Shown here piece by piece: positions 1 to 8,185 of a stretch of 64,000 nt of DNA. How positions within the stretch are numbered: position 1 is the first letter of the stretch; each line of letters opens with the position of its first letter. The DNA is taken from the NCBI RefSeq assembly GCF_002192455.1, contig NZ_CP021744.1, positions 744,001 through 808,000 of the forward strand. The letters run 5' to 3'. A program made the translations under genes and the position numbers. Below the pieces are notes generated by a model. It was not told the origin of the DNA and made no database searches. It saw only the letters and a list, made by a program, of their open reading frames with translations. This stretch comes from Streptomyces albireticuli. GTDB taxonomy: Bacteria; Actinomycetota; Actinomycetes; Streptomycetales; Streptomycetaceae.

Positions 1-310
1 CGAGGCGGGCCGCGATCTCCTTGCCCTCGGCGGAGGACGGGACGAGCACGGCGGCCGGGGAGACGGCCTCGAAGGCGGCCTGGAGCGCGTCGACCTTCGG
101 CACGACGAGGTAGTCGGCGAACTCGGGGGCGTCGGCGGTGAGGACCTTCACCGCGCCGTACTCGGCGAGCGTCCGCGCCGCGGCGTCGGCACCGGCGCCG
201 AGGTGCACGGCGACGGGCTCGCCGATGCGGCGGGCGAGGGTGAGCAGTTCGAGGGTGGGCTTGCGGACGGCGCCGTCCACGTGGTCGACGTAGACGAGGA
301 CTTCAGCCAT
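1..310 (-). CDS. etfA: Electron transfer flavoprotein alpha subunit (3' part cut by window edge)
   Basis: This is the N-terminal ~103 residues of the ETF alpha subunit; the rest lies outside the window. The protein begins MAEVLVYVDHVDGAVRKPT and continues with the ETF-alpha N-terminal fold (LARRIGEPVAVHLGAGADAA). In the family, the alpha subunit carries most of the FAD site and, with EtfB, passes electrons from acyl-CoA and related dehydrogenases to the respiratory chain in the cytosol. The ATG at 310 follows a GGAG-like ribosome site. It lies 116 bases downstream of etfB on the same strand, the usual etfB-etfA order, so the two are probably co-transcribed. Confidence 0.93.
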   Translation of the reverse strand, partial: MAEVLVYVDHVDGAVRKPTLELLTLARRIGEPVAVHLGAGADAAARTLAEYGAVKVLTADAPEFADYLVVPKVDALQAAFEAVSPAAVLVPSSAEGKEIAARL

Positions 311-399
311 GGGATTGCACTCCTGAGCGGAAAAATAGGGCGGGTGACGGCGTTCTTGCGGGCTGACGGAAGCTCAGCCGCGGTGCGCTCCGGGGGTTC

Positions 400-415
400 G
401 GGACGGGCCCGTCCC
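400..415. other. 16-bp perfect palindrome between etfB and etfA
   Basis: GGGACGGGCCCGTCCC is a perfect inverted repeat in the 116-base gap between the etfB stop and the etfA start. There is no T run, so it is not a classical terminator. It could form an RNA hairpin that tunes the EtfB:EtfA ratio or stabilises the upstream message; this is inference from structure only. Confidence 0.35.
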
Positions 416-426
416 CGGACCGGCCG

Positions 427-1212
427 CTAGATGAACTTCTGGCCCGCGAGGAACTCGGCGAGCTGCTTGCCGCCCTCGCCCTCGTCCTTGACGACGGTGC
501 CGGCCGTGCGGGCCGGGCGCTCGTTGGCCTCGTCGACCTTCGTCCAGGCGCCCTCCAGGCCGACCTCCTCGGCCTCCAGGCCGAGGTCGGAGAGGTCCAG
601 GGACTCCACCGGCTTCTTCTTGGCGGCCATGATGCCCTTGAAGGACGGGTAACGGGCCTCGCCGGACTGGTCGGTGACGGACACGACGGCCGGGAGGGAG
701 GCTTCGAGCTGCTCGCTCGCGGCGTCGCCGTCACGGCGGCCGGTCACCTTGCCGTCGGCCACGGCGACCTCGGACAGCAGCGTCACCTGCGGGACGCCCA
801 GGCGCTCGGCCAGCATCGCCGGGACGACACCCATGCCGCCGTCGGTGGAGGCCATGCCGGAGATGACCAGGTCGTAGCCGACGTGCTCGACGGCCTTGGC
901 CAGCACCAGCGAGGTGCCGAGCGCGTCGGTGCCGTGCAGGTCGTCGTCCTCGACGTGGACGGCCTTGTGGGCACCCATGGAGAGCGCCTTGCGCAGCGCG
1001 TCCTTGGCGTCCTCGGGGCCGACGGTCAGCACGGTGATCTCCGCGTCGTCCGCCTCGTCGGCGATCTGAAGCGCCTGCTCGACGGCGTACTCGTCGAGCT
1101 CCGAGAGCAGGCCGTCCACGTCGTCACGGTCGACGGTCAGGTCCTCGGCGAAGTGCCGGTCGCCGGTGGCGTCGGGCACGTACTTCACACAGACAACGAT
1201 CCTCAAGCTCAC
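427..1212 (-). CDS. etfB: Electron transfer flavoprotein beta subunit
   Basis: About 261 residues, the normal EtfB length. The protein starts (M)SLRIVVCVKYVPDATGDRHF and contains the EtfB-type segments VEQALQIADEADDAEITVLTVGPEDAKDALRKALSMGA and YDLVISGMASTDGGMGVVPAMLAERLG. In the family this subunit binds AMP and docks to the partner dehydrogenases. I chose the GTG at 1212 because AGGAGA stands just upstream and the conserved N-terminus begins there; a longer in-frame reading to 1356 adds residues unlike the family. First gene of the etfB-etfA pair. Confidence 0.95.
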   Translation of the reverse strand: MSLRIVVCVKYVPDATGDRHFAEDLTVDRDDVDGLLSELDEYAVEQALQIADEADDAEITVLTVGPEDAKDALRKALSMGAHKAVHVEDDDLHGTDALGTSLVLAKAVEHVGYDLVISGMASTDGGMGVVPAMLAERLGVPQVTLLSEVAVADGKVTGRRDGDAASEQLEASLPAVVSVTDQSGEARYPSFKGIMAAKKKPVESLDLSDLGLEAEEVGLEGAWTKVDEANERPARTAGTVVKDEGEGGKQLAEFLAGQKFI

Positions 1213-1401
1213 GCCGGCTCTCCTACTGCATCGTCTCTTCGTAGCTGCCTTGTGCAGGCAGCATAGGCGCCTTGTGGGGCGGATTCCGGTCGGACCGGCC
1301 TGCGCCCCGAGCGGAATGTTACTCGTCAGTACATCGAGCGTGTCACCCGAGCGCAAGGGTGGTCGGCTGTGATCTGCCCAACGCGGGAGATCAGGGACGT
1401 C

Positions 1402-1908
1402 TCAGTCCCGCAGACCGTTGAAGCGCCCCTGGTGGTAGACGAGCGGGCGGCCCGCCCCGTCGGGGTCGCCGGCCACGACCTCGGCGAGCACGAGGCGGTG
1501 GTCGCCGGCGGGCACCTTGGCCACGACGCGGCACACCATCCAGGCCAGGACGCCGTCGAGCAGCGGCACCCCCTCGGGGCCCTCCTGCCAGCGGGTGGGC
1601 GGGGCGAAGCGGTCGGCGCCGCTGCGCGCGAAGGTGCCGGCCAGCTCCTGCTGGTGCTCGCCGAGTATGTGCACGCCGACGTGCTCGGCCTCGGCCAGCA
1701 CGGGCCAGCTGGAGGAGCCGGTGCCCACCCCGAAGGAGATCAGCGGGGGCTCGGCGGCGACGGAGGTGAGGGAGGTGGCGGTGAAACCGACCGGGCGCGC
1801 GCCGCCCGCCGTGATCACGGCGACGCCGGCGGCGTGCCGGCGGAAGACGGAGCGCAGCAGTTCGGGGGCGGCGAGGGCGGGCGTGCCGAGAGCGGGCGTG
1901 GCCGTCAT
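1402..1908 (-). CDS. Flavin reductase (DIM6/NTAB) family protein
   Basis: A 168-residue protein with the FMN-binding split-barrel flavin reductase pattern: LRSVFRRHAAGVAVITAGG near the start, then GFTATSLTSVAAEPPLISFGV, and the C-terminal PLVYHQGRFNGL motif. Such enzymes use NAD(P)H to reduce free FMN or FAD for a partner monooxygenase. The ATG at 1908 has AAGGA eight bases upstream. No monooxygenase partner is adjacent. A short HIDLL-type leader peptide is encoded 70 bases upstream on the same strand, suggesting attenuation control. Substrate partner unknown. Confidence 0.9.
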   Translation of the reverse strand: MTATPALGTPALAAPELLRSVFRRHAAGVAVITAGGARPVGFTATSLTSVAAEPPLISFGVGTGSSSWPVLAEAEHVGVHILGEHQQELAGTFARSGADRFAPPTRWQEGPEGVPLLDGVLAWMVCRVVAKVPAGDHRLVLAEVVAGDPDGAGRPLVYHQGRFNGLRD

Positions 1909-1978
1909 GGATCTGTCCTTCTGCTGGAGGTCGGACCAGAAGTGGTGTCGAACCAGGAGCTGTGCGGGCGCGAGGGGG

Positions 1979-2077
1979 TCACCGACGACCCGGACAGCGC
2001 GCGCTCGCGGTCCGCAGCAGATCGATGTGCGCGCGTCCGTGGAGAACGCGTCCGTGGAGAAGCGGTCCAGGCCACAT
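1979..2077 (-). CDS. Short leader peptide with HIDLL...C motif upstream of the flavin reductase
   Basis: A 32-codon reading frame starting ATG at 2077 encodes a basic peptide whose C-terminal half reads HIDLLRTASARC, followed by PGRR and a TGA. Actinomycete genomes carry many such peptides (H-x-D-L, then a Cys near the end) just upstream of flavin, sulfur or cysteine-related genes, and they are usually annotated as putative leader peptides. This one ends 70 bases before the flavin reductase start, on the same strand. Function as a translational attenuator is inferred from pattern and position only. The gene is missed by ORF callers with a length cut-off. Confidence 0.72.
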   Translation of the reverse strand: MWPGPLLHGRVLHGRAHIDLLRTASARCPGRR

Positions 2078-2148
2078 AGCGTCACACTGACGATCAGTGG
2101 TGCGCAGCGTCAAGTGCGGCCGGGCATATGGGAGACGGATCACGGCGA

Positions 2149-2475
2149 TCACAGGGCCGCGCCCAGGGCCGCGATGACATCGGCCTTCCTCGGCTGCCCG
2201 GCGGCCCGGCGCACGATCCGGCCGCGCGCGTCCAGGACGAGCGTGGTGGGGGTGGCGGCGATCTCCAGGGCGCGCACGAGGCCGAGGCGGGCCTCGGCGT
2301 CGATCTCCACATGGGCGACGCCCTCGACCATGGCCGCGACCTCCGCGAGCGTGCGTCTGGTAGCCCGGCAGGGCTGGCAGAAGGCGCTGGAGAACTGGAC
2401 GAGCGTGGCCCGCTCCCCCAGCTCCGCGCCGATGTCCGCGGCGTCGAGCCGCACCTTCCCGTCCCGCCCCGGCAC
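2149..2475 (-). CDS. Thioredoxin family protein
   Basis: About 108 residues of thioredoxin fold: TLVQFSSAFCQPCRATRRTL holds the active-site CxxC as CQPC, and IAATPTTLVLD is the cis-proline loop. It is cytosolic as read here. I chose the GTG at 2475 because GGAGGG lies six bases upstream; an ATG at 2529 would add an unstructured G/P/R-rich tail with no clear ribosome site. Many Streptomyces relatives begin with a membrane helix; none is visible here. Divergently transcribed from the acyltransferase at 2787. Disulfide reduction is the expected role, but the client is unknown. Confidence 0.85.
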   Translation of the reverse strand: MPGRDGKVRLDAADIGAELGERATLVQFSSAFCQPCRATRRTLAEVAAMVEGVAHVEIDAEARLGLVRALEIAATPTTLVLDARGRIVRRAAGQPRKADVIAALGAAL

Positions 2476-2786
2476 GTTCTTCCCTCCGCCGTCGTTGTCC
2501 TCGTGTGGTCGTCCACGGGCCGGGCCCATGGGTACCGCCGATTGCAGCACCGCCGGGGGCGGGAAAATTTCCGCCCGGTGTCTCCCCGGGGGTTCCCGTG
2601 GGGGCGCGGTGTACCTTCGGCGGTAACCGGGCGGCGGGCCGACGTGATGAGAATCTCCCGGCCCGCGGGGTGCCCTCGCTGGTCCCTGACCCGGACGATC
2701 AGGCACGATTCGGCACGGGCCGACAACCTACGGCCGCGTAACTTCCGCCGGGAGCCCCCTCCCCCAGGCCCAGAGGATTGTCCGAT

Positions 2787-3515
2787 ATGGCAGAGCTCGT
2801 CTACCCCCCGGTGATCGGTACCGCCCGCACCATGTTCAAGGCGTTGGACCTGCGCTTCGACATCCAGGGCACCGAGCACGTTCCGCGGCGCGGCGGGGCG
2901 GTCCTGGTGAGCAACCACATCGGGTACCTGGACTTCATCTTCTGCGGCCTGGCCGCCCGGCCCGCCAAGCGGCTGGTGCGCTTCATGGCGAAGGAGTCGG
3001 TGTTCCGGCACAAGGTGTCGGGGCCGCTGATGCGGGCGATGAAGCACATCCCCGTGGACCGCGCGGCCGGCATGGACGCCTACAAGCACGCGCTGTCCGC
3101 GCTCCGCTCGGGCGAGATCATCGGGGTCTTCCCGGAGGCGACGATCTCGCAGTCGTTCACGCTGAAGAACTTCAAGTCGGGCGCGGCCCGGCTGGCGCAG
3201 GAGGCGGGGGTGCCGCTGCTCCCGATGGCGCTGTGGGGCACCCAGCGGCTGTGGACCAAGGGGCACAAGCGGAATCTGGGCCGCAACCACATCCCGATCA
3301 CGATGCGGGTGGGCGAGCCCATGAGCGCCGATCCGGCCGAGCACGCGGACACGGTGACCGAGCGGGTGCGCGGGCGCGTCCAGGAGCTGCTGGAGGCCGC
3401 CCAGCGGGCCTATCCCGTGCGCCCCAAGGACGCCTCGGACACCTGGTGGATCCCGGCGCACCTGGGCGGTACGGCGCCGACCCCGGCCGAGGCGGCGGTC
3501 CTGGACCGCCGCTAG
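2787..3515 (+). CDS. 1-acyl-sn-glycerol-3-phosphate acyltransferase (PlsC type)
   Basis: A 242-residue lysophospholipid acyltransferase family protein. The catalytic HX4D motif is NHIGYLD (about residues 45-51), and the glycerol-phosphate-binding block is GVFPEATIS. The enzyme moves an acyl group to lysophosphatidic acid (or a related lysolipid) at the inner membrane face. The ATG at 2787 has GAGGA at proper spacing; a TTG at 2778 overlaps that ribosome site and is less likely. Followed by a strong bidirectional hairpin. Several PlsC-like genes occur per Streptomyces genome, so the exact acceptor is not certain. Confidence 0.9.
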   Translation: MAELVYPPVIGTARTMFKALDLRFDIQGTEHVPRRGGAVLVSNHIGYLDFIFCGLAARPAKRLVRFMAKESVFRHKVSGPLMRAMKHIPVDRAAGMDAYKHALSALRSGEIIGVFPEATISQSFTLKNFKSGAARLAQEAGVPLLPMALWGTQRLWTKGHKRNLGRNHIPITMRVGEPMSADPAEHADTVTERVRGRVQELLEAAQRAYPVRPKDASDTWWIPAHLGGTAPTPAEAAVLDRR

Positions 3516-3578
3516 CCGGGCGGCAGGGGCCCGTACGCCACCCGGCGGACGGGCCCGTACACCGGGTGGCGCACAAAT

Positions 3579-3615
3579 GAGCCCGGCCGCGAGTCGACGA
3601 CTCCCGGCCGGGCTC
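3579..3615. terminator. Hairpin between convergent acyltransferase and lyase genes
   Basis: Arms GAGCCCGGCCG (3579-3589) and CGGCCGGGCTC (3605-3615) enclose a loop that is itself near-palindromic (GAGTCGACGACTC). There is no T run, as is common for Streptomyces terminators. It sits between two convergent genes, so it can serve both strands. A weaker hairpin (CGCCACCCGG with CCGGGTGGCG) lies just before it at 3535-3571. Confidence 0.7.
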
Positions 3616-3630
3616 ACCCGCGTACGCGCG

Positions 3631-4734
3631 TTACCGCTTGCCCATCTCCTCCGCGATCGCCGCGGCGAAGGCGTCCACGTCGGCCTCGGTGGTGTCGAAG
3701 GAGCACATCCAGCGGACGTCGCCGGCCGCCTCGTCCCAGAAGTAGAAGCGGTAGCGCTTCTGGAGGCGCTCGCTGACGTCGTGCGGGAGCCGGGCGAAGA
3801 CGGCGTTGGACTGCACCGGGTGCAGCACCTCGACGCCTTCGACGGAGCGCACGCCCTCGGCCAGCCGGCCGGCCATGGCGTTGGCGTGCGTGGCGCTGCG
3901 CAGCCACAGGTCGCCGGTGAGCAGGGCCTCGAACTGCGCGGAGACGAAGCGCATCTTGGAGGCGAGCTGCATCGACATCTTGCGCAGGTGCTTCATCGCC
4001 CGCACGGCGTCGGGGTTGAGCACGACGACGCACTCGCCGAAGACCATGCCGTTCTTCGTGCCGCCGAAGGAGAGCAGGTCCACGCCCGCGTCGGTGGTGA
4101 AGGCGCGCAGCGGGACGCCCAGCGTGGCCGCCGCGTTGGCGATCCGCGCGCCGTCCAGGTGGACCTTCATGCCGCGCTCGTGGGCGTGGTCGCAGATCTC
4201 CCGGATCTCCTCCGGGGTGTAGCAGGTGCCCAGCTCGGTGGTCTGGGTGATCGAGACGACCTGCGGCTGCGCGCGGTGCTCGTCCTCCCAGCCCCAGGCC
4301 TCGCGGTCGATGAGCTCGGGGGTGAGCTTGCCGTGCTCGGTCGGCACGGTCAGCAGCTTGAGGCCGCCGACCCGCTCGGGCGCCCCGCACTCGTCGACGT
4401 TGATGTGCGCGGAGGCGGCGCAGACGACCGCGCCCCAGCGCTCGGTGGCCGCCTGGAGGGCGACCACGTTGGCGCCCGTGCCGTTGAAGACCGGGAAGGC
4501 CTCGGCGGTCGGCCCGAAGTGGGCGCGCATCACGTCCTGGAGATGGGCGGTGTAGTCGTCCTCGCCGTAGGCGACCTGGTGGCCGCCGTTGGCGAGGGCG
4601 AGCGCCGCGAGGATCTCGGGGTGGGCGCCCGCGTAGTTGTCGCTGGCGAAGCCGCGCACCTCGGGGTCGTGCCGGCGTATCGCGTCGGTCGCCCCCGGGG
4701 AGGGTGCCTGGGTCACGGTTGCGGAGTCAGCCAC
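3631..4734 (-). CDS. Threonine aldolase / beta-eliminating lyase family PLP enzyme
   Basis: About 367 residues of the low-specificity L-threonine aldolase fold (type I PLP enzyme). Visible blocks: GFASDNYAGAHPEILAAL near the start, GTGANVVALQA, HINVDECGAPE, KVHLDGARIANA, and LSFGGTKNGMVFGE with the PLP-binding lysine in GGTKNG. The family cleaves beta-hydroxy amino acids such as threonine to glycine plus aldehyde. The start is ambiguous: the GTG at 4734 (chosen, weak GGAAC upstream) or the GTG at 4716, which overlaps the SDR stop as GTGA. Either way it is translationally linked to the SDR. Confidence 0.88.
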   Translation of the reverse strand: MADSATVTQAPSPGATDAIRRHDPEVRGFASDNYAGAHPEILAALALANGGHQVAYGEDDYTAHLQDVMRAHFGPTAEAFPVFNGTGANVVALQAATERWGAVVCAASAHINVDECGAPERVGGLKLLTVPTEHGKLTPELIDREAWGWEDEHRAQPQVVSITQTTELGTCYTPEEIREICDHAHERGMKVHLDGARIANAAATLGVPLRAFTTDAGVDLLSFGGTKNGMVFGECVVVLNPDAVRAMKHLRKMSMQLASKMRFVSAQFEALLTGDLWLRSATHANAMAGRLAEGVRSVEGVEVLHPVQSNAVFARLPHDVSERLQKRYRFYFWDEAAGDVRWMCSFDTTEADVDAFAAAIAEEMGKR

Positions 4735-5471
4735 TGACGGGTTCCGTTCACTTCCTGGGCGGGCATGTCCCAGACGCCGACGATGGCCTCGGCCAGGTCC
4801 TTGACGTCCGTGAAGCCCGCGAATTTCGCGGTCGGGCGCTCGGCGCGCATGGCGTCGTGCACCAGCGCCTTGATCACCAGGATGGCAGCGGCCGCCTTCG
4901 GGCCCTCGTCGCCCCCCGCCTTGCGGAAGGAGTCGGCGAGCGCGAGCGTCCACGCCTCGGCCGCGGCCTTGGAGGCGGCGTAGGCGGCGTTGCCGGCGGT
5001 GGGCTTGCTGGCGCCGGCGGCGCTGATCAGCAGATAGCGGCCGTTGCCGCTGCGCTGGAGGGCACCCTCGAAGGCGAGCGAGGTGTGCTGCACCGTGCGG
5101 ATGAGCAGCTTCTCCAGCAGCTCCCAGTCGGCGAGGTCGGTCTCGGCGAAGGTCGACGAGCCGCGCCAGCCGCCCACGAGGTGGACGAGGCCGTCGATGC
5201 GGCCGAACTCCTTCTCGGTGCGGTCCACCCAGGCGCGGGTGGCGTCGAGGTCCAGGAGGTCGACGGTGTCGCCGGTGACGGTGGCGCCGCCGTGGGCGTA
5301 GCGGGCGGCGTCCACGGCCTCGGCGAGGCGTGCGGCGTCGGCGTCGGAGGCGACGACCGTGGCACCGGCCTCCGCCAGGCGCAGCAGGGCCGCGCGGCCG
5401 GCCGGGCCGGCCGCTCCCGCCACCGCCACCACGGCGCCGTCCAGGCGGCCGCCGTTCGTCGGAATGCTCAT
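4713..5471 (-). CDS. SDR family NAD(P)-dependent oxidoreductase
   Basis: A 252-residue short-chain dehydrogenase/reductase. The nucleotide-binding turn is degenerate (AVAGAAGPAGRAALLRLAE instead of TGxxxGxG), HLVGGW replaces the NNAG block, and the active site shows S in LLISAAGAS and YAASKAA. Substrate is not predictable. The ATG at 5471 is preceded by GAGG at usable spacing. It lies 26 bases after the DUF6421 gene and overlaps the downstream lyase, forming a three-gene operon on the minus strand. In Streptomyces these three families are often found together, but I know of no assigned pathway. Confidence 0.85.
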   Translation of the reverse strand: MSIPTNGGRLDGAVVAVAGAAGPAGRAALLRLAEAGATVVASDADAARLAEAVDAARYAHGGATVTGDTVDLLDLDATRAWVDRTEKEFGRIDGLVHLVGGWRGSSTFAETDLADWELLEKLLIRTVQHTSLAFEGALQRSGNGRYLLISAAGASKPTAGNAAYAASKAAAEAWTLALADSFRKAGGDEGPKAAAAILVIKALVHDAMRAERPTAKFAGFTDVKDLAEAIVGVWDMPAQEVNGTRQWLTPQP

Positions 5472-5497
5472 CTTCGTCGCCTCTTTCTCGCGCTCGC

Positions 5498-6895
5498 TCA
5501 CGCGGCCACCTGCTCGACGTCCGCGGCGGTGATCCCCTTGGTCGAGGCGATCACGGTGCGCAGCTTCTTGGCAAGGGCCTCGAAGAACATGCTGAGCGGG
5601 AACTCGTCCGGAAGCACGTCGTCGACGAGCTTGCGGGGCGGCAGTGTGAGGTCGAGGGCGTCGGGGCCCTTGGCCCACACGGAGCCGGGGTGCGGGGCGA
5701 GGTAGGTCGAGACGAGCTCGTAGGCGGCGAGCCAGTGGACGAGCTTGGGGCGGTCGATGCCGTCGCGGTAGAGCTTCTCGATCTCGGCGCACAGCTGGTT
5801 GGTGACCTGCGGGGCCCGGTCCCAGTCGATGTGGAGGGTGTTGTCCGTCCAGCGTACGACGTCGTGCTGGTGGAGGTAGGCGAAGAGCAGCTGGCCGCCG
5901 AGGCCGTCGTAGTTGCGCACGCGCTCGCCGCTGACCGGGAAGCGGAACATCCGGTCGAAGAGGATGGCGTACTGCGCGTCGCGGCCCTGGCCGTAGCCGT
6001 CGGCCTCCAGCTTCACGGCCTCCTTGAAGGCGGTGAGGTCGCAGCGCAGCTCCTCCAGGCCGTACATCCAGAACGGCTGCCGCTGCTTGATCATGAAGGG
6101 GTCGAAGGGCAGGTCGCCGTGGCTGTGGGTGCGGTCGTGGACCATGTCCCACAGGGCGAAGGCCTGCTGGCAGCGGTGCTGGTCGCCGATCATCCCGGCG
6201 ATGTCGGCCGGCAGCTCCAGGCCGAGGGCGGCGACGGCCGCCTCGGTGACGCGGCGGAAGCGGGCGCCCTCGCGGTCGCAGAAGATCGCGCCCCAGGTGA
6301 AGCGCTCGGGGGCCTCGCGCACGGCGATGGTCTCCGGGAAGAGGACCGCGGAGTGGGTGTCGTAGCCCGCGGTGAAGTCCTCGAAGGTGATGCTGAGGAA
6401 GAGGGGGTTGTCGAAGCGGGTGCGCTCCAGCTCGGCGAGCCACTCCGGCCACACGACGCGCAGCACGACCGCTTCGAGGTTGCGGTCGGGGTTGCCGTTC
6501 TGCGTGTACATCGGGAAGACGACGAGGTGCTGGAGGCCGTCGGCGCGGTGCGCGGCGGGGTGGAAGACCAGCAGCGAGTCGAGGAAGTCCGGGACGCCGA
6601 AGCCGGCGTCGGCCCAGCGGCGGAGGTCCGCGACGAGGGCCGTGTGATAGGCCGCGTCGTGGGGCAGGAGGGGTGAGAGCTCCTCGACGGCCGCGACGAC
6701 GCGGCCGATCTCCGCTCGGACGGTCTCGCCCGGGGGTGCGCCCTCCGCGTCGAGGTCGATGGACCCGTCGGGGGACTGCCACGGCCGGATCGTCTCGACT
6801 GCGTCCTTGAGCACCCTCCAGGCCGGGTGGTCGACTACCCGCTCGGTGGTCGATTCCTCGGCCGCTATCGCCGTGGACGCAAGAATTTCCGTCAT
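5498..6895 (-). CDS. DUF6421 family protein
   Basis: A 465-residue soluble protein with no membrane segment. Its sequence (for example FHPAAHRADGLQHLVVFPMYTQNG, HDRTHSHGDLPFDPFMIKQRQPFWMYGLEELRCDL and HIDWDRAPQVTNQLCAEIEKLY) matches my memory of the actinobacterial DUF6421 family. The histidine/aspartate-rich stretch DMVHDRTHSHGDLPFDPFM could be a metal or catalytic site; that is only a suggestion. First gene of an operon with the SDR and the lyase. No function is known to me. Confidence 0.8.
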   Translation of the reverse strand: MTEILASTAIAAEESTTERVVDHPAWRVLKDAVETIRPWQSPDGSIDLDAEGAPPGETVRAEIGRVVAAVEELSPLLPHDAAYHTALVADLRRWADAGFGVPDFLDSLLVFHPAAHRADGLQHLVVFPMYTQNGNPDRNLEAVVLRVVWPEWLAELERTRFDNPLFLSITFEDFTAGYDTHSAVLFPETIAVREAPERFTWGAIFCDREGARFRRVTEAAVAALGLELPADIAGMIGDQHRCQQAFALWDMVHDRTHSHGDLPFDPFMIKQRQPFWMYGLEELRCDLTAFKEAVKLEADGYGQGRDAQYAILFDRMFRFPVSGERVRNYDGLGGQLLFAYLHQHDVVRWTDNTLHIDWDRAPQVTNQLCAEIEKLYRDGIDRPKLVHWLAAYELVSTYLAPHPGSVWAKGPDALDLTLPPRKLVDDVLPDEFPLSMFFEALAKKLRTVIASTKGITAADVEQVAA

Positions 6896-7252
6896 GGCTA
6901 CCCCTCCTCAGGAGAACTTGGCGTTAAGACACCGTATCCGTGCGCGGTTCTCCACCTCAAGAGGGAGAGCGACAAATTATCCTGCCGACCCCCCGGTCGG
7001 GCCGCGTTTTTTCCTGCTTCTGGACACGTCGATCGCCTCAAACGTGCGTTTTCGCCTCACGAGCCTCATCCGCATCAGACAGCGTCCTAGGAGGCCGTAG
7101 GCGGTTTCCAGCCAGTTTCCGGCCACCTCCGGCGCATTTCCGGGGCCCGTCCGGGACGCGCACTGTTCACGAATCGGCAACAGTCTTCCGCTATTCGGAC
7201 GGATCATGGCCTGACCTGGACAGATCACCACGGGCACTGCCAGTCTCCCGCC
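6896..7252. promoter_or_regulatory. 357-base divergent intergenic region (DUF6421 operon / ABC transporter)
   Basis: No gene was found here. It must contain promoters for the minus-strand DUF6421 operon and the plus-strand transporter. A hairpin CCGACC(CCCC)GGTCGG at 6985-7000 is followed six bases later by TTTTTT (7007-7012), which on the plus strand looks like a short intrinsic terminator without an upstream gene; it may end an antisense or leader transcript, or be an operator. No clear -35/-10 pair stood out. Confidence 0.4.
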
Positions 7253-8185
7253 ATGCCCGTCGCCAACCAGCGCGTACACCACGCCGATCCGCTCCCGCGC
7301 CGCCGCGCCACGCGCCGCGCCGCCCCGTTCGCGGCCGGCCTCGCCGTCCTCCTCACCGCCGCCGTCGGCTGTGCCCCGCAGGACGACACCGACGCCGCGA
7401 AGTCCCCCGCCGGGCCGTCCGCCGGAGCCGCCGCCTGCGCCAAGGGCGAGCTGGCCACCGAGACCGCCGGAAAGCTCACCGTGGGCACCGACAAGCCCGC
7501 CTACGCCCCCTGGTTCCGCGACGACGACCCGACGAGCGGCGAGGGCTTCGAGTCCGCCGTCGCCTACGCCGTCGCCGACCGGCTCGGCTACGCCAGGACC
7601 GACGTGGTGTGGCAGACCGTGCCCTTCAACAGCGCCGTCGCACCCGGCGCGAAGAAATTCGATTTCGACATCAACCAGATCTCCGTCAGCGACGAGCGCC
7701 GCCGGGCCGTCGACTTCTCCTCCGGCTACTACGACGTCCGGCAGGCCGTCGTCGCCCTCAAGGACTCCCCCGCCGCCAAGGCCACCACGGCCGCGGACCT
7801 CAAGGGGGTGAAGCTGGGGGCGCAGGTCGGCACCACCAGCCTCGACGTCGTCAACGACGTCATCAAGCCCGGCCAGGCACCGGCCGTCTTCCAGAAGAAC
7901 GACTTCGCCAAGACCGCCCTGAAGAACGGCCAGGTCGACGCGATCGTCGTGGACCTGCCCACCGCCTTCTACATCACCTCGGCCGAGGTCACGGACGCGA
8001 AGATCGTCGGCCAGTTCGCGGCCGGGAGCGGCAAGGCCGAACAGTTCGGGCTCGTCCTGGACAAGGGCAGCCGGCTCACCGGCTGCGTCAGCGGCGCCGT
8101 CGACTCCCTGCGCAAGGACGGCACGCTGGCGAAGCTGGAGAAGCGGTGGCTCTCCGAGGCCGTCGACGCCCCGGTGCTGAAGTGA
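7253..8185 (+). CDS. ABC transporter substrate-binding lipoprotein (polar amino acid type)
   Basis: A 310-residue extracellular solute-binding protein. After a basic N-terminus a hydrophobic stretch ends in the lipobox AAVGC, so the mature protein should be lipid-anchored at Cys ~39 on the outer face of the membrane. The family-3 pattern is clear: KLTVGTDKPAYAPWFRDDD, GFESAVAYAVADRLGY, FDINQISVSDERRRAVDFSSGYYD. It delivers an amino acid or similar polar solute to the permease at 8182. The stop overlaps the permease start as GTGA. Ligand unknown. Confidence 0.93.
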   Translation: MPVANQRVHHADPLPRRRATRRAAPFAAGLAVLLTAAVGCAPQDDTDAAKSPAGPSAGAAACAKGELATETAGKLTVGTDKPAYAPWFRDDDPTSGEGFESAVAYAVADRLGYARTDVVWQTVPFNSAVAPGAKKFDFDINQISVSDERRRAVDFSSGYYDVRQAVVALKDSPAAKATTAADLKGVKLGAQVGTTSLDVVNDVIKPGQAPAVFQKNDFAKTALKNGQVDAIVVDLPTAFYITSAEVTDAKIVGQFAAGSGKAEQFGLVLDKGSRLTGCVSGAVDSLRKDGTLAKLEKRWLSEAVDAPVLK

